Below are positions 1 through 6,845 of a stretch of DNA of 64,000 nt, in pieces. Where the stretch lies: positions 237,406 through 301,405 of the forward strand of contig NZ_CADIJL010000005.1 in assembly GCF_902859695.1 (NCBI RefSeq), given 5' to 3'. The translations under genes were made by a program, and so were the position numbers. How positions within the stretch are numbered: the stretch's first letter is position 1; each line of letters begins with the position of its first letter. This DNA is from Achromobacter ruhlandii. GTDB taxonomy: Bacteria; Pseudomonadota; Gammaproteobacteria; Burkholderiales; Burkholderiaceae_B. The notes below the pieces were generated by a model. The model did no database searches and was not told the DNA's origin. It saw nothing but the letters and a program-made list of their open reading frames with translations.

Positions 1-132
1 CCACCAGACAGGCCCCACCTGCGTGTAGCCGTGAAAGCGCAGGACCTGCCCGCCGATCTCGGTAGCGTCCAGCTCGAACAGCTCGACCAACGCGCCCACT
101 TCAAGTTTTTGTACGTCTGCGTAAATGCCCAT
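1..132 (-). CDS. Phage minor tail protein L (gpL-like), N-terminal part cut by window edge
   Basis: The reverse strand from the ATG at 132-130 encodes 44 residues beginning [20 protein letters not shown] and running off the left edge. The opening resembles that of lambda gpL-type minor tail proteins, which help build the tail tip with M, K, I and J. It lies downstream of a gpM homologue in the expected lambda order M-L. The start is preceded by a purine-rich stretch (AGGAATAGAA). Only the N-terminus is visible, so the cysteine cluster expected near the C-terminus of gpL cannot be checked. The assignment rests on the start sequence plus synteny. Confidence 0.75.
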   Translation of the reverse strand, partial: MGIYADVQKLEVGALVELFELDATEIGGQVLRFHGYTQVGPVWW

Positions 133-241
133 TTCTATTCCTCCGCGGCCTGCCGCGACGGTTGCCCGGATATGCCAGGCCTGCCCCCTGGCGCTCGACC
201 TGGCCAGCCCATGCTTCGATACGACGGCTCATTTCCCGCAT
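101..241 (-). CDS. Possible small ORF between gpM and gpL
   Basis: After the stop of the gpM gene at 317-319 the same frame stays open to a TGA at 101-103, with strongly G/C-biased third positions over about 200 nt. An ATG at 241-239 would give 46 residues ([19 protein letters not shown]...), arginine-rich at the end, overlapping the gpL start by about 30 nt. Upstream GTG codons in the same frame are alternative starts. No family was recognised. It may be a genuine tiny tail-cassette gene or a remnant of a longer gpM. Confidence 0.25.
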   Translation of the reverse strand: MREMSRRIEAWAGQVERQGAGLAYPGNRRGRPRRNRNGHLRRRTKT

Positions 242-316
242 GCCGCACACGATGCGCGGCACCCGCCGGGAGCTGTCGACACCCCGCGGCTTCGCGCACG
301 GCGCGCCGCCATGGCG

Positions 317-661
317 TCAAGGCCTGAAGACTTGTTGGAAAGTGACGGCCAGCGAGTACATCTCGCCGCCCATTGCGGTCAGGTCGTAATCCGTCGCGGT
401 GTAGTAGCCTGGCTCGCCCAGCGGCGGCCGCCATTGGAAGCCCCGGTACCCCTGATGTCGATCCAGAAACGCCACGATCGGCTCGATCTGCCCGGCCGCA
501 CCCGAGAACTGCAAGGGCCATGAAGCCACTTTGTTGTTGATGCCATCGGCTGCGACCTGGCTGTAGCCATCGCCGAACTGCGCGCTCAACACGCGGAATT
601 TGGTCCGGCCTTGCGGATTGATGCGCGGCGACCAGGTGAAGGTTTCGACTGCCATGCTCAT
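317..661 (-). CDS. Phage minor tail protein M (gpM family)
   Basis: A 114-residue protein (MSMAVETFTWSPRINPQG...) of the lambda gpM / phage minor tail family. It is part of the tail-tip initiator complex on which the tape measure and tube are assembled. The family pattern is visible as an N-terminal FxWxP region, FGDGYSQ, a central WPLQFSG and the FQWRPP block. Length matches the family. The ATG at 661-659 overlaps the TGA of the tape-measure gene (ATGA), so translation is coupled; a second ATG two codons later is possible. Order tape measure-M-L is that of lambda. Confidence 0.88.
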   Translation of the reverse strand: MSMAVETFTWSPRINPQGRTKFRVLSAQFGDGYSQVAADGINNKVASWPLQFSGAAGQIEPIVAFLDRHQGYRGFQWRPPLGEPGYYTATDYDLTAMGGEMYSLAVTFQQVFRP

Positions 662-1941
662 GCCCCTGCTAAACGGTTGTTGTTGGCTTGCCAGGCCAGG
701 CCGCCCTGGCGATACGATTGCGTCATGCGGCGGTCGACCAGCTGCGTGACGTATTCGCCGATCTGCTGGCCGAACTGCTGCCAGCCGCCCTCGCCCGATT
801 CGCTCGAGGAACTGACCTTGCCGTCCTGCACGTAGACATTCACGGCCACGCCACCCGCGACCGGGTGGGTGTCGCCGCCCACATTCGGGAAGGCCGCGCG
901 GATGCCGAGGGAGCCGTCGGCGCCGCGATGCAACGGCATGATGGCCTCGGGGCCGGCTTCGCCCATCACGCCCATGGGGAAGGCGACGGGGCTGGCGGTC
1001 ATGCCGTTGGTGAAGGCGCCGCCTTTGGCGAACTGGACGGGAAACGCCTGGGCCACCGACGGCACGATGGCGCTGGCGGTACTTGCGCCACCCGAACCGA
1101 ACAGCCCAGCAATGAAGCCGCCCGCCTGGCCGATCCAGCCCCCCAGGCCGCCCGAACCCGACATGAATTCCTTGCCCAGCAGCGTCTCCATCAGCTTGGC
1201 GGACGCTGCCGACGTCACCATCTTCGCCACGTTGTCCAGGAACGACAGCCCCATCTTGTCGAATTTCTCGGAGACGAAGTCATACATCTTGGTGCCCAGG
1301 ATGTCCTGGATCTTGCTCGCGCTGCCGCGCGCGGATTCCACCAGTTTGTCGCTCACGCCCGCCATGAAGTCGCCGTCTTTCTCGACGACTCCGAGACTGC
1401 GTCTTTCCTTGTCGTACTTGTCCTGGCTCAGCCTGCCGTCACCCAACGCCTGATCGAGCGCCGCCTGCTTCTGGCGTTTCTCCTCATTGGCTGCCGCGTT
1501 GGGATTCACGAGGCTCTGGATATACGCGCTCATCTTCACGTCGTTGCGCTGCTTGTCCAGATCCAACGCGCCAACCATCAGGCTGATCTTGTCACCGATG
1601 CTCTCGCCCGAGAACCTGCCGATGCTGGCCTCGACCTCCATCTTCCCGACTTCGGTATCCACGCCCAGCATCGCGCCGGCCTTCTTCATTTCCGCCAGCG
1701 CCTGCTCGACCGCCTCGGACCGGATCGCCTGGGCATGCTTGTTCAGCGCGTCCGTCGACTTTTTCTTGCCGTCGGTGCCCTTGTTGGTGGCGTCGTTGCT
1801 TTTCCGGCACTCGGTCGCGGCCCTCGCAACGGCGCTCTCCCATGCCCGCCGGGCCGCCGCGTTGCGATTGAGCTCGACGGTGTTCTGTCTGAGCGCCCTG
1901 TTTTCCGCCTCGATGTTCGCGGCGTTGTTGTTGTCTGCCAT
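658..1941 (-). CDS. Short tail tape-measure protein (C-terminal lambda gpH-like part only)
   Basis: This 427-residue protein starts at the ATG 1941-1939; an in-frame GTG at 1956 is less likely. The N-terminal half is charged and helical. A glycine/alanine-rich hydrophobic stretch follows at about residues 265-300. The C-terminal part has the FAKGGAF...GEAGPEAIMPL signature of lambda-type tape-measure C-terminal domains. Tape measures set tail length and are commonly 700-1000 residues or more in siphophages. Here the long N-terminal coiled-coil region and most of the membrane-active core are missing, with no frameshift in the remaining gene. It would therefore specify an unusually short tail, or be a deletion product. 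It lies between the G-T chaperone gene and gpM. Confidence 0.85.
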   Translation of the reverse strand: MADNNNAANIEAENRALRQNTVELNRNAAARRAWESAVARAATECRKSNDATNKGTDGKKKSTDALNKHAQAIRSEAVEQALAEMKKAGAMLGVDTEVGKMEVEASIGRFSGESIGDKISLMVGALDLDKQRNDVKMSAYIQSLVNPNAAANEEKRQKQAALDQALGDGRLSQDKYDKERRSLGVVEKDGDFMAGVSDKLVESARGSASKIQDILGTKMYDFVSEKFDKMGLSFLDNVAKMVTSAASAKLMETLLGKEFMSGSGGLGGWIGQAGGFIAGLFGSGGASTASAIVPSVAQAFPVQFAKGGAFTNGMTASPVAFPMGVMGEAGPEAIMPLHRGADGSLGIRAAFPNVGGDTHPVAGGVAVNVYVQDGKVSSSSESGEGGWQQFGQQIGEYVTQLVDRRMTQSYRQGGLAWQANNNRLAGA

Positions 1942-1998
1942 GGTCCTATACCTCACATAGATCCGCCTCCGGCCCGCTTGCGCGGGCTGGACACGTCG

Positions 1999-2762
1999 TC
2001 AAGACCCCTTCCTGACCTTCGACATCAGGAACGCCTTCAACGCGTCCGCCCCCGCTTCAGCGGGAGGTTCCTCGTCTTGCGCGCCCCAGCGCACCAGCAT
2101 GTCGGTGGCGCGCACCTTGGCGCCGGCCGCCTGCGCCACCGTGGCGGCCAGGCTGGCCGTGAGCACGTCGGCCCGGTCGTCTCCCAGCGGAGACGTGCGG
2201 TCCCACTCGCGCCATAGCGACACTTCATGGGTGTCGATGGTGTCCATCAACTCGCCCAGCGTGCGCCCCAGTCGAAGGGCCAGGACCATCAGGAAACGGA
2301 GGTCTGGCGTTTCCTGGAGGGCTTTTTTGCGCGCGCCTGCGCTCCCTCCCCGAGGTTGCCCAGCTCGATCGCCTTGGCCACCAGCGTGGCGTGCGCCGGG
2401 CCGTAGGCCGCGGCCACGACGTCGACGTCTTCGTCGTCGAAGACACGGCGCGGCCCCTGTTCGGTCTGCTCGAACAGCGTGCGCACCAGCAGACTGGCCG
2501 AGGCGCGGGTGTAGTCCACGCCCGGCGCGTCCAGCTTGGCGCGCACCACCTCGTTGTCCTCGCCCGGCAGCACGCCCGCCGCCGCCCAGATCGCGCGGAT
2601 GTGGAACAGGTGATCGCCGGCGCTGGGCGCGCGCACGATGACGCGCGCATCCTGCCATTGCGGCACGGTCAGGGTTTCGTGGGCGAAGCCGGCCAGCGGA
2701 TCGACCGCCAGGCCGCGCAGGCCAGCCGCGCGCGCGGAGGATTTGATCGACGTGTCCGTCAT
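1999..2762 (-). CDS. Tail assembly chaperone gpG-T fusion made by -1 frameshift
   Basis: The gpG reading frame (from 2762) and an overlapping -1 frame ending at 1999 are joined at the heptamer A AAA AAG (2328-2322). The predicted fusion has about 254 residues: 147 from G, then 107 beginning ALQETPDLRFLMVLALRLG. The T part has the short helical character (GRTLGELMDTI, LWREWDR) typical of gpT domains. In lambda the G and G-T proteins bind the tape measure (G) and recruit tube subunits (T) during assembly but are not in the final tail. The T frame has no convincing start of its own, as expected. No other tail-specific gene separates it from the tape measure. Confidence 0.85.
2289..2762 (-). CDS. 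Tail assembly chaperone gpG (unshifted product)
   Basis: The 157-residue product starts at ATG 2762-2760 (MTDTSIKSSARAAGLRGLAV...) and ends TSVS at 2289. This is the abundant chaperone made when ribosomes do not slip. It is alpha-rich and acidic in the middle (VFDDEDVDVV) and ends in a basic stretch (ARAKKPSRKRQ) encoded across the slippery site. It begins 5 nt after the tail tube stop, in one operon. The family call comes mainly from position between tube and tape measure and from the overlapping frame with the slip site; G proteins are poorly conserved in sequence. Confidence 0.8.
   Translation of the reverse strand: MTDTSIKSSARAAGLRGLAVDPLAGFAHETLTVPQWQDARVIVRAPSAGDHLFHIRAIWAAAGVLPGEDNEVVRAKLDAPGVDYTRASASLLVRTLFEQTEQGPRRVFDDEDVDVVAAAYGPAHATLVAKAIELGNLGEGAQARAKKPSRKRQTSVS
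2322..2328 (-). promoter_or_regulatory. Programmed -1 frameshift site A AAA AAG
   Basis: In the gpG frame the codons read GCA AAA AAG. The heptamer A AAA AAG is one of the most slippery sequences in bacteria (as in dnaX). Slipping back one base continues into the open T frame GCC CTC CAG. It sits about 12 codons before the gpG stop, as in lambda-like phages, although lambda itself uses a different heptamer (G GGA AAG). Confidence 0.85.
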
Positions 2763-2767
2763 GGCGT

Positions 2768-3235
2768 TCAGCCCCCGTTGGCGGGCGCGTCGGTCAGCTT
2801 GACGGCGCCGGTGACGCGCACGTTGAACGTGGCGGACACGACGTTGTCCAGCTGGCCTTGCCACTGGTATTGCGTCACCAGGCCGAGGAATTCGAACTTG
2901 GCGCCGTCGGCGAAGGTCACGCGGAAGGCGCGGGTCTTCTTGTCGCTGCGCGCGGCCACCAGCGCCTTCTGGGCGGGATCGCCAGCCTTCCAGTTGCCGG
3001 CCATGCTGAAGGTGCCGCTGTCGTCCAGGCCCAGGGCGTATTCCTTGGCGGTGGACTTGAGCACGGTGACGTCGATCTCGGTGGTCTGGCCGCCCTGGAA
3101 GTTCGGGTCCTTGATGGTGATGGCCAGATCGGCATACGTCAGGCCGGCGGCGCCCAGGTCTTCGGTGGCCGTGGTCGACACTTCCAGTTGCGTGCCCTGG
3201 GTTTGAACGAATTGCGAAACGGTAGTACCTGCCAT
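2768..3235 (-). CDS. Phage major tail tube protein (gpV-like, single domain)
   Basis: The 155-residue protein (MAGTTVSQFVQTQGTQLEVS...) forms the polymerised tail tube of siphophages. Typical features are an N-terminal threonine-rich strand, the YADLAITIKDPNFQGG core and a beta-rich C-terminal half containing FLGLVTQYQWQGQLDNV, as in the lambda gpV N-domain and related tube families. It lacks the extra Ig-like C-terminal domain of lambda gpV. The ATG at 3235 has a good ribosome site (TTGGAG). The gene follows directly on three terminators, with no Z- or U-like genes upstream as lambda has. Confidence 0.85.
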   Translation of the reverse strand: MAGTTVSQFVQTQGTQLEVSTTATEDLGAAGLTYADLAITIKDPNFQGGQTTEIDVTVLKSTAKEYALGLDDSGTFSMAGNWKAGDPAQKALVAARSDKKTRAFRVTFADGAKFEFLGLVTQYQWQGQLDNVVSATFNVRVTGAVKLTDAPANGG

Positions 3236-3247
3236 TGCAGACTCCAA

Positions 3248-3271
3248 TAAAAAAGCCCGCCAGTGGCGGGC
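3248..3271 (-). terminator. Rho-independent terminator just upstream of tail tube gene
   Basis: Read on the minus strand, GCCCGCC-ACT-GGCGGGC is followed by TTTTTTATT. The 7-bp perfect GC stem and U-run form a strong intrinsic terminator. It ends about 13 nt before the tail tube ATG, so any transcript arriving from the Q-like gene must pass it to reach the tail genes. Confidence 0.8.
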
Positions 3272-3306
3272 AGCGGTGACCGCCACGGCAAACCGGAGCA
3301 GCCACG

Positions 3307-3336
3307 AAAAAGCCCCGCGGCGAATGCCGCGGGGCT
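3307..3336 (-). terminator. Second tandem rho-independent terminator
   Basis: The minus strand reads AGCCCCGCGGC-ATTC-GCCGCGGGGCT followed by TTTTCG. The 11-bp stem is perfect. It lies between the other two terminators of the leader, in the same orientation. Confidence 0.8.
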
Positions 3337-3413
3337 GGATCGGTGTAGCGGAAAAATGGGAAGCAAGCCGCGCGGCCTGCGCACAGCGCGGCATCGGTTC
3401 AGACGGCTCTCAT

Positions 3414-3449
3414 AAAAAAACCCGCGGGTGCAAGTGCAATCCCAGCGGG
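3414..3449 (-). terminator. First tandem rho-independent terminator, after Q-like gene
   Basis: On the minus strand CCCGC-GGG-TGCA pairs with TGCA-CCC-GCGGG (small bulges T and AT) and is followed by TTTTTTT. It starts about 40 nt after the stop of the Q-like gene. Confidence 0.75.
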
Positions 3450-3486
3450 CCGATTTGGTGCGGGCGCAACTTGCCCGACGACTCAA

Positions 3487-4080
3487 TTATGCGGACGCGC
3501 CGCGCGCATCGCAAGGCTTGGCGCGATCCGCGTGTCGCACCTGCGCGGTGGTCACCAGCGCGCGCCGCCGCAAGGCGGGCAGCAACGCCGCCTTGGCCTC
3601 CTGGTAGGCCGCATGCTGCTGCGCGGGCGTGAGGCGCGGATTGCTGAAGACGCGGGCGCCGGCGGCCTTGTTGCCGGCATGCACGCCGATGGCGGAGCGC
3701 TGCTGCCACGGCAGTTCGTCGATGCACAGCTCGGTCTGCTCGCCACGGGTGGCGGCCAGACGGGCGTCGACGTCCTCGTCATCGTAGGCCTCGTCGGAAG
3801 TCATGCCGCGCGCGAAAGCCGAGACCCTGCCCACGCCCAATTGCGGCCGGTAGCCGCGGCTCCAGTGGTACCACTCCATGATCAGTGCTTCGACCTGGTC
3901 AGATTCCTCTCGCGTCATGTCCTGCCCCTTCGGTTGCTGGCCGCGCGCGCCTTCCTGGCGGCCCGCCTGTGGCGCGGCCGGCCGCGCAGCCATCGAACGC
4001 GCGATCGCGGCGCCCGCCTGGGATGCCGCGGCGATCCAGTCCTGCGGCGCCCGCAGCGCCATGTTTCCTGCCTGATTCAT
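3487..4080 (-). CDS. Phage late-gene regulator, antitermination Q-like
   Basis: The 197-residue protein starts at ATG 4080 (site AAGGAG, 6 nt spacing). An internal ATG at 3918 with its own purine-rich site would give a shorter form of 143 residues. Residues 1-54 are Ala/Gln/Pro-rich and look unstructured. Residues 60-175 carry a pattern I associate with Q-like late regulators of betaproteobacterial prophages: MEWYHWSRGYRPQLGVGR, a cysteine-containing helix (LCIDELPWQQRSAIGV) and a basic C-terminal segment (AALLPALRRRAL). If correct it lets RNA polymerase read through the three terminators just downstream into the tail genes. It is divergent from the repressor across a 273-bp operator region. 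Confidence 0.55.
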   Translation of the reverse strand: MNQAGNMALRAPQDWIAAASQAGAAIARSMAARPAAPQAGRQEGARGQQPKGQDMTREESDQVEALIMEWYHWSRGYRPQLGVGRVSAFARGMTSDEAYDDEDVDARLAATRGEQTELCIDELPWQQRSAIGVHAGNKAAGARVFSNPRLTPAQQHAAYQEAKAALLPALRRRALVTTAQVRHADRAKPCDARGASA

Positions 4081-4213
4081 TTGCCGCTCCTTGCTGTGGG
4101 ATTCGATGGCGGCGCCCGCCGCCTGGGCGGGGTGCCGGGTGGGTGCCCTGGAGGCACCGGAGATGCGGACGGGCGTTGCCGCCGTCCGGTCGGGTTGCCG
4201 GGAGAAGCCCTTT

Positions 4214-4230
4214 GGTAGCGATACGCTACC
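4214..4230. promoter_or_regulatory. Operator-like palindrome GGTAGCG-ATA-CGCTACC
   Basis: A perfect 7-bp inverted repeat with a 3-bp spacer lies 134 bp upstream of the Q-like ATG and 124 bp upstream of the repressor ATG. Dyads of this size are typical operators of XRE/CI-type repressors. No second copy of this exact dyad was seen in the intergenic region. Confidence 0.6.
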
Positions 4231-4273
4231 CACGCTTCCGTCTGATAACAGCACACGTTTTGGGTAATCCATG

Positions 4274-4297
4274 TGTAGAATTCTACAAATGTATAAT
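4274..4297 (+). promoter_or_regulatory. Repressor promoter with 14-bp palindromic operator
   Basis: The perfect palindrome TGTAGAATTCTACA (4274-4287) ends 4 bp before a consensus -10 box TATAAT (4292-4297). The -35 region is poor. The arrangement fits autoregulation of the repressor gene that starts at 4354. The region is AT-rich compared with its surroundings. Confidence 0.6.
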
Positions 4298-4353
4298 CGT
4301 GATTTCAACACTTGTTGTTGCACAATTTTCCACAACTGTTTAGCGTCCCCGCC

Positions 4354-5052
4354 ATGGCTCTCGGAAAACAAATCAGGCGCTACCGCGCCGCCCTCGGTCT
4401 CACCCTGGAACAGCTGGAAGCGCGCACCGGCGTGGGGGTCGGCACCATCGCCGCCCTCGAAGGGCGCGACAGCGAACGCTCCAAGTACGCGGCCCGCCTG
4501 GCGGCGGGGCTGGGGCTGTCGCTTGAACAACTACTGGACGAGGCGGCGCAATATCCCCCCGATGTGGTGCTGGCCGAGCCCGGCGGCGATCCGGCGCGTG
4601 CCGCCGACGATGCGGCGGGCGACCTGCGCATTCCGCGCTTCGACACCGGCGGCGCCATGGGCGCGGGGGTGGAACTGCGTGACCAGCCCGGCGTGATCCA
4701 GAGCCTGCGCGTCAGCCAGGAATGGCTGCACAAGAACCTGCGGCACTACACCGCGGCCGCCAACCTGTGCGTGGTGACGGGTTTCGGCGACAGCATGCGG
4801 CCCATGTACAACCCGGGCGATCCGTTGCTGGTGGACCTGGGCGTGGTCAAGGCCGACGTCGATGGCGTGTTCTTCTTTCGCGTCGGCAACGAGGGCTTCA
4901 TCAAGCGGCTGCAACGCATTCCCAGCGCCCAGGGGCTGCTGATCCGAGCCAAATCCGAGAACACCAAGTACGACGCCTGGGACATCACCGAAGACATGGA
5001 CCTGCAGATCTTCGGCCGCGTGCTGAAGGTCTGGCGCAGCGAGGACCTGTAG
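4354..5052 (+). CDS. Phage repressor, XRE HTH plus S24 LexA-like domain
   Basis: The 232-residue protein from ATG 4354 is a CI/LexA-type regulator. Residues 5-60 form an XRE helix-turn-helix (TLEQLEARTGVGVGTIAALE). Residues 95-230 form an S24 peptidase-like fold with the Ser in GDSM (Ser147) and the Lys in GFIKRL (Lys184), the expected catalytic dyad. A possible Ala-Gly cleavage bond is A104-G105 (AMGAG). It probably represses the tail locus and itself through the palindromes upstream and could be inactivated in the SOS response. Many S24/XRE proteins of this type are described without shown self-cleavage, so SOS control is inference. Confidence 0.85.
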   Translation: MALGKQIRRYRAALGLTLEQLEARTGVGVGTIAALEGRDSERSKYAARLAAGLGLSLEQLLDEAAQYPPDVVLAEPGGDPARAADDAAGDLRIPRFDTGGAMGAGVELRDQPGVIQSLRVSQEWLHKNLRHYTAAANLCVVTGFGDSMRPMYNPGDPLLVDLGVVKADVDGVFFFRVGNEGFIKRLQRIPSAQGLLIRAKSENTKYDAWDITEDMDLQIFGRVLKVWRSEDL

Positions 5053-5107
5053 CGGTCACCGCCACCTGGCCGCGCAGGGCGGTCGCGGTGTCGACCGCCA
5101 CGTCGCC

Positions 5108-5140
5108 GTCAATCCAGCCGTCAATCCAGCCCTCAATCCA
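5108..5140. repeat. Short tandem repeat, 12-bp unit GTCAATCCAGCC
   Basis: Two exact units (5108-5119, 5120-5131) are followed by a diverged partial unit CTCAATCCA (5132-5140). It lies in the 106-bp gap between the phage repressor and the convergent DUF1254 gene, at the outer edge of the phage locus. Confidence 0.7.
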
Positions 5141-5158
5141 CCATCGCCCGCAACGCCG

Positions 5159-6628
5159 CTACAGCCCCACGCGCTGCGCCTGCGGCGGCTGCCAGGAGCC
5201 GTCCAGCAAGGCCGGCTTGGGCCAGTAGTAGCGCAGCGTCAACATGAACGGCCCGGCCGGGGCGGGCAGCCAGTTGGCATCGCCGCCCTTGCCCGGCGCC
5301 TGGTGCTGGATGCGCAGCGTCAGCCCGCCGTCGCGGTCGCGCTTGAGCGTGGGCAGCAGCGCGGCATCGATCACGTGGCGCTTGATGGGATTGGGCGCCA
5401 ATTGTTGTCCGGGCATGCGGTACAGCGTCACCGACCAGAACGCGTTGACCGGTGGCAGGCCGCGCGGCGCGAAGCGCAGGGTGTAGGCCTGGGCGCCATC
5501 CAGGGGCTGACCCGCGGCATCGGTGGTCAGCACCGTGGCCATCGACTCCTCGCGGTTGTCGCCGCCCAGGCTGACCTGGGCGCCGGTGGCGCGCGCCAGA
5601 TAGTCATGGCGCAGGGACTGGCGGTCGCCGAACAGCGTGTCGGTCTTGCCGGCCAGCGCCACGCGGTGCCTGTCGATGTCGTTCTGGCCATCGTGCATGC
5701 CTTCCTGCATGACCTGCCGCAGCCGCGGATTCATGGACTCGGTGACGACCGGCGCGTCCGGCCGGATGCGCAGGCTGTCCAGGCGCTTGCGCAGCGTGCG
5801 CTCGCCATGCTGGACCGGCGCGAATTGCAGCAGGAACCCCAGCTGGTTGTAGAACTCCAGCGAACTGCGCATCTGCGCGGGCGGCGCGGGCACGATCCAG
5901 GCCACCGGGGCCGGCGCCGGCGCCGGCTTTTTCCGCTGGTAGGCCGACAGCGGCTGGACCTGGTAGCCGGCCTGGATGCGCTTGAATTGGGCCAGGTCCG
6001 ACGCCGCGAACCGCTGGGTGCGCACCGTCATGCTGACCAGTTCGGTCTCGGCCCGGATCACCTTGGTGAAACCCTTGGGCTCGGCGCCGTTCCAGCGCGG
6101 GCCGATCACCAGATACCTGCCTGCGCCATGGCCGCTGACACGGCTGCCGAGATAGGCGAAATTGAAGCCATACAGGTCGCGCAGTTGCACCGAGAAATAG
6201 CGTCGGGCTTCCATCGCCGGCACGCTGATGACGACAGGTTCGGCCCGCAGGTCGAGCACGGCCGAGGATACCGGGGCGTCGACGCTGGGCGCCACGGCCG
6301 CGGCATCGTCGGGCATGGCATGACTGAGCGTGTTGAACGGGGCCTGGTAGTGCGGATTGCCCGCATCGATGCTGGCGGCGTGAATGGCCTGGTAGGTGGC
6401 GACCATCGGGTAGCCGTAGATGTAGGCCTCTTTGGCGATGCGTTGCGCCTCGGGCGCCGCGACACCGTCGATGCCGACGTACTGCGAGCCGGTCGCCGCG
6501 TCGGGCGAGGTGAAGCTGCAACCACTGGCGCCGGCGATCAATGCCAGGACGGCGAGGCCTCGCAGACAAAGGGCGAGCCCGGGAAAAGGCCGGGGAGAAG
6601 ATCCGACGCCGACGCGGCGTATGCGCAT
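5159..6628 (-). CDS. DUF1254/DUF1214 domain exported protein
   Basis: A 489-residue protein with start chosen at ATG 6628 (GGAG 7 nt upstream). The N-terminus has an arginine-rich head, a hydrophobic segment (LRGLAVLALIAGASGC) and a cysteine, so it may be a lipoprotein, though the lipobox is weak. A DUF1254 domain follows at about residues 60-190 (AYIYGYPMVATYQAI, FSVQLRDLYGFNFAYLGSR). A C-terminal DUF1214 domain spans about residues 370-480 (PPVNAFWSVTLYR, LTLRYYWPKPALLDG). Proteins of this pair are widespread in soil bacteria with no agreed function. It is convergent with the phage repressor and stands alone. Confidence 0.85.
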   Translation of the reverse strand: MRIRRVGVGSSPRPFPGLALCLRGLAVLALIAGASGCSFTSPDAATGSQYVGIDGVAAPEAQRIAKEAYIYGYPMVATYQAIHAASIDAGNPHYQAPFNTLSHAMPDDAAAVAPSVDAPVSSAVLDLRAEPVVISVPAMEARRYFSVQLRDLYGFNFAYLGSRVSGHGAGRYLVIGPRWNGAEPKGFTKVIRAETELVSMTVRTQRFAASDLAQFKRIQAGYQVQPLSAYQRKKPAPAPAPVAWIVPAPPAQMRSSLEFYNQLGFLLQFAPVQHGERTLRKRLDSLRIRPDAPVVTESMNPRLRQVMQEGMHDGQNDIDRHRVALAGKTDTLFGDRQSLRHDYLARATGAQVSLGGDNREESMATVLTTDAAGQPLDGAQAYTLRFAPRGLPPVNAFWSVTLYRMPGQQLAPNPIKRHVIDAALLPTLKRDRDGGLTLRIQHQAPGKGGDANWLPAPAGPFMLTLRYYWPKPALLDGSWQPPQAQRVGL

Positions 6629-6845
6629 TCCATGCTCCAACTCGGGTAACGGTTGGCAACGCCCGAATGGCGGCAGCGTCGCGGACAGGACAGACAAGAC
6701 AGTCGCTGAAATTCTGGCACATTTCCCCGAGGTAGTGAAACCGCACGGAGATGACAGCACTATCTTTTCGAGCGCGGCGGGCCTGACGATGCAATGCGCC
6801 AACACCATGTCGCACGGGCGCGGCGCGCCAGTACCCTACCGGGAT

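Noticed and set aside
688..2217. Long plus-strand frame of about 500 codons opposite the tape-measure and chaperone genes
   Set aside because: It is an antisense shadow produced by GC-rich third positions of the real minus-strand phage genes; low-complexity His/Arg/Ala product without any family pattern.
3338..3413. Possible tRNA or small RNA between the tandem terminators (GGTTCAGAC resembles a T-loop)
   Set aside because: No acceptor stem, anticodon arm or CCA context could be folded around it.
4081..4272. Extension of the Q-like gene upstream to an ATG at 4272 (MDYPKRVLL...)
   Set aside because: The extension runs through both the operator palindrome and the promoter region, is low-complexity, and the ATG at 4080 has a much better ribosome site.
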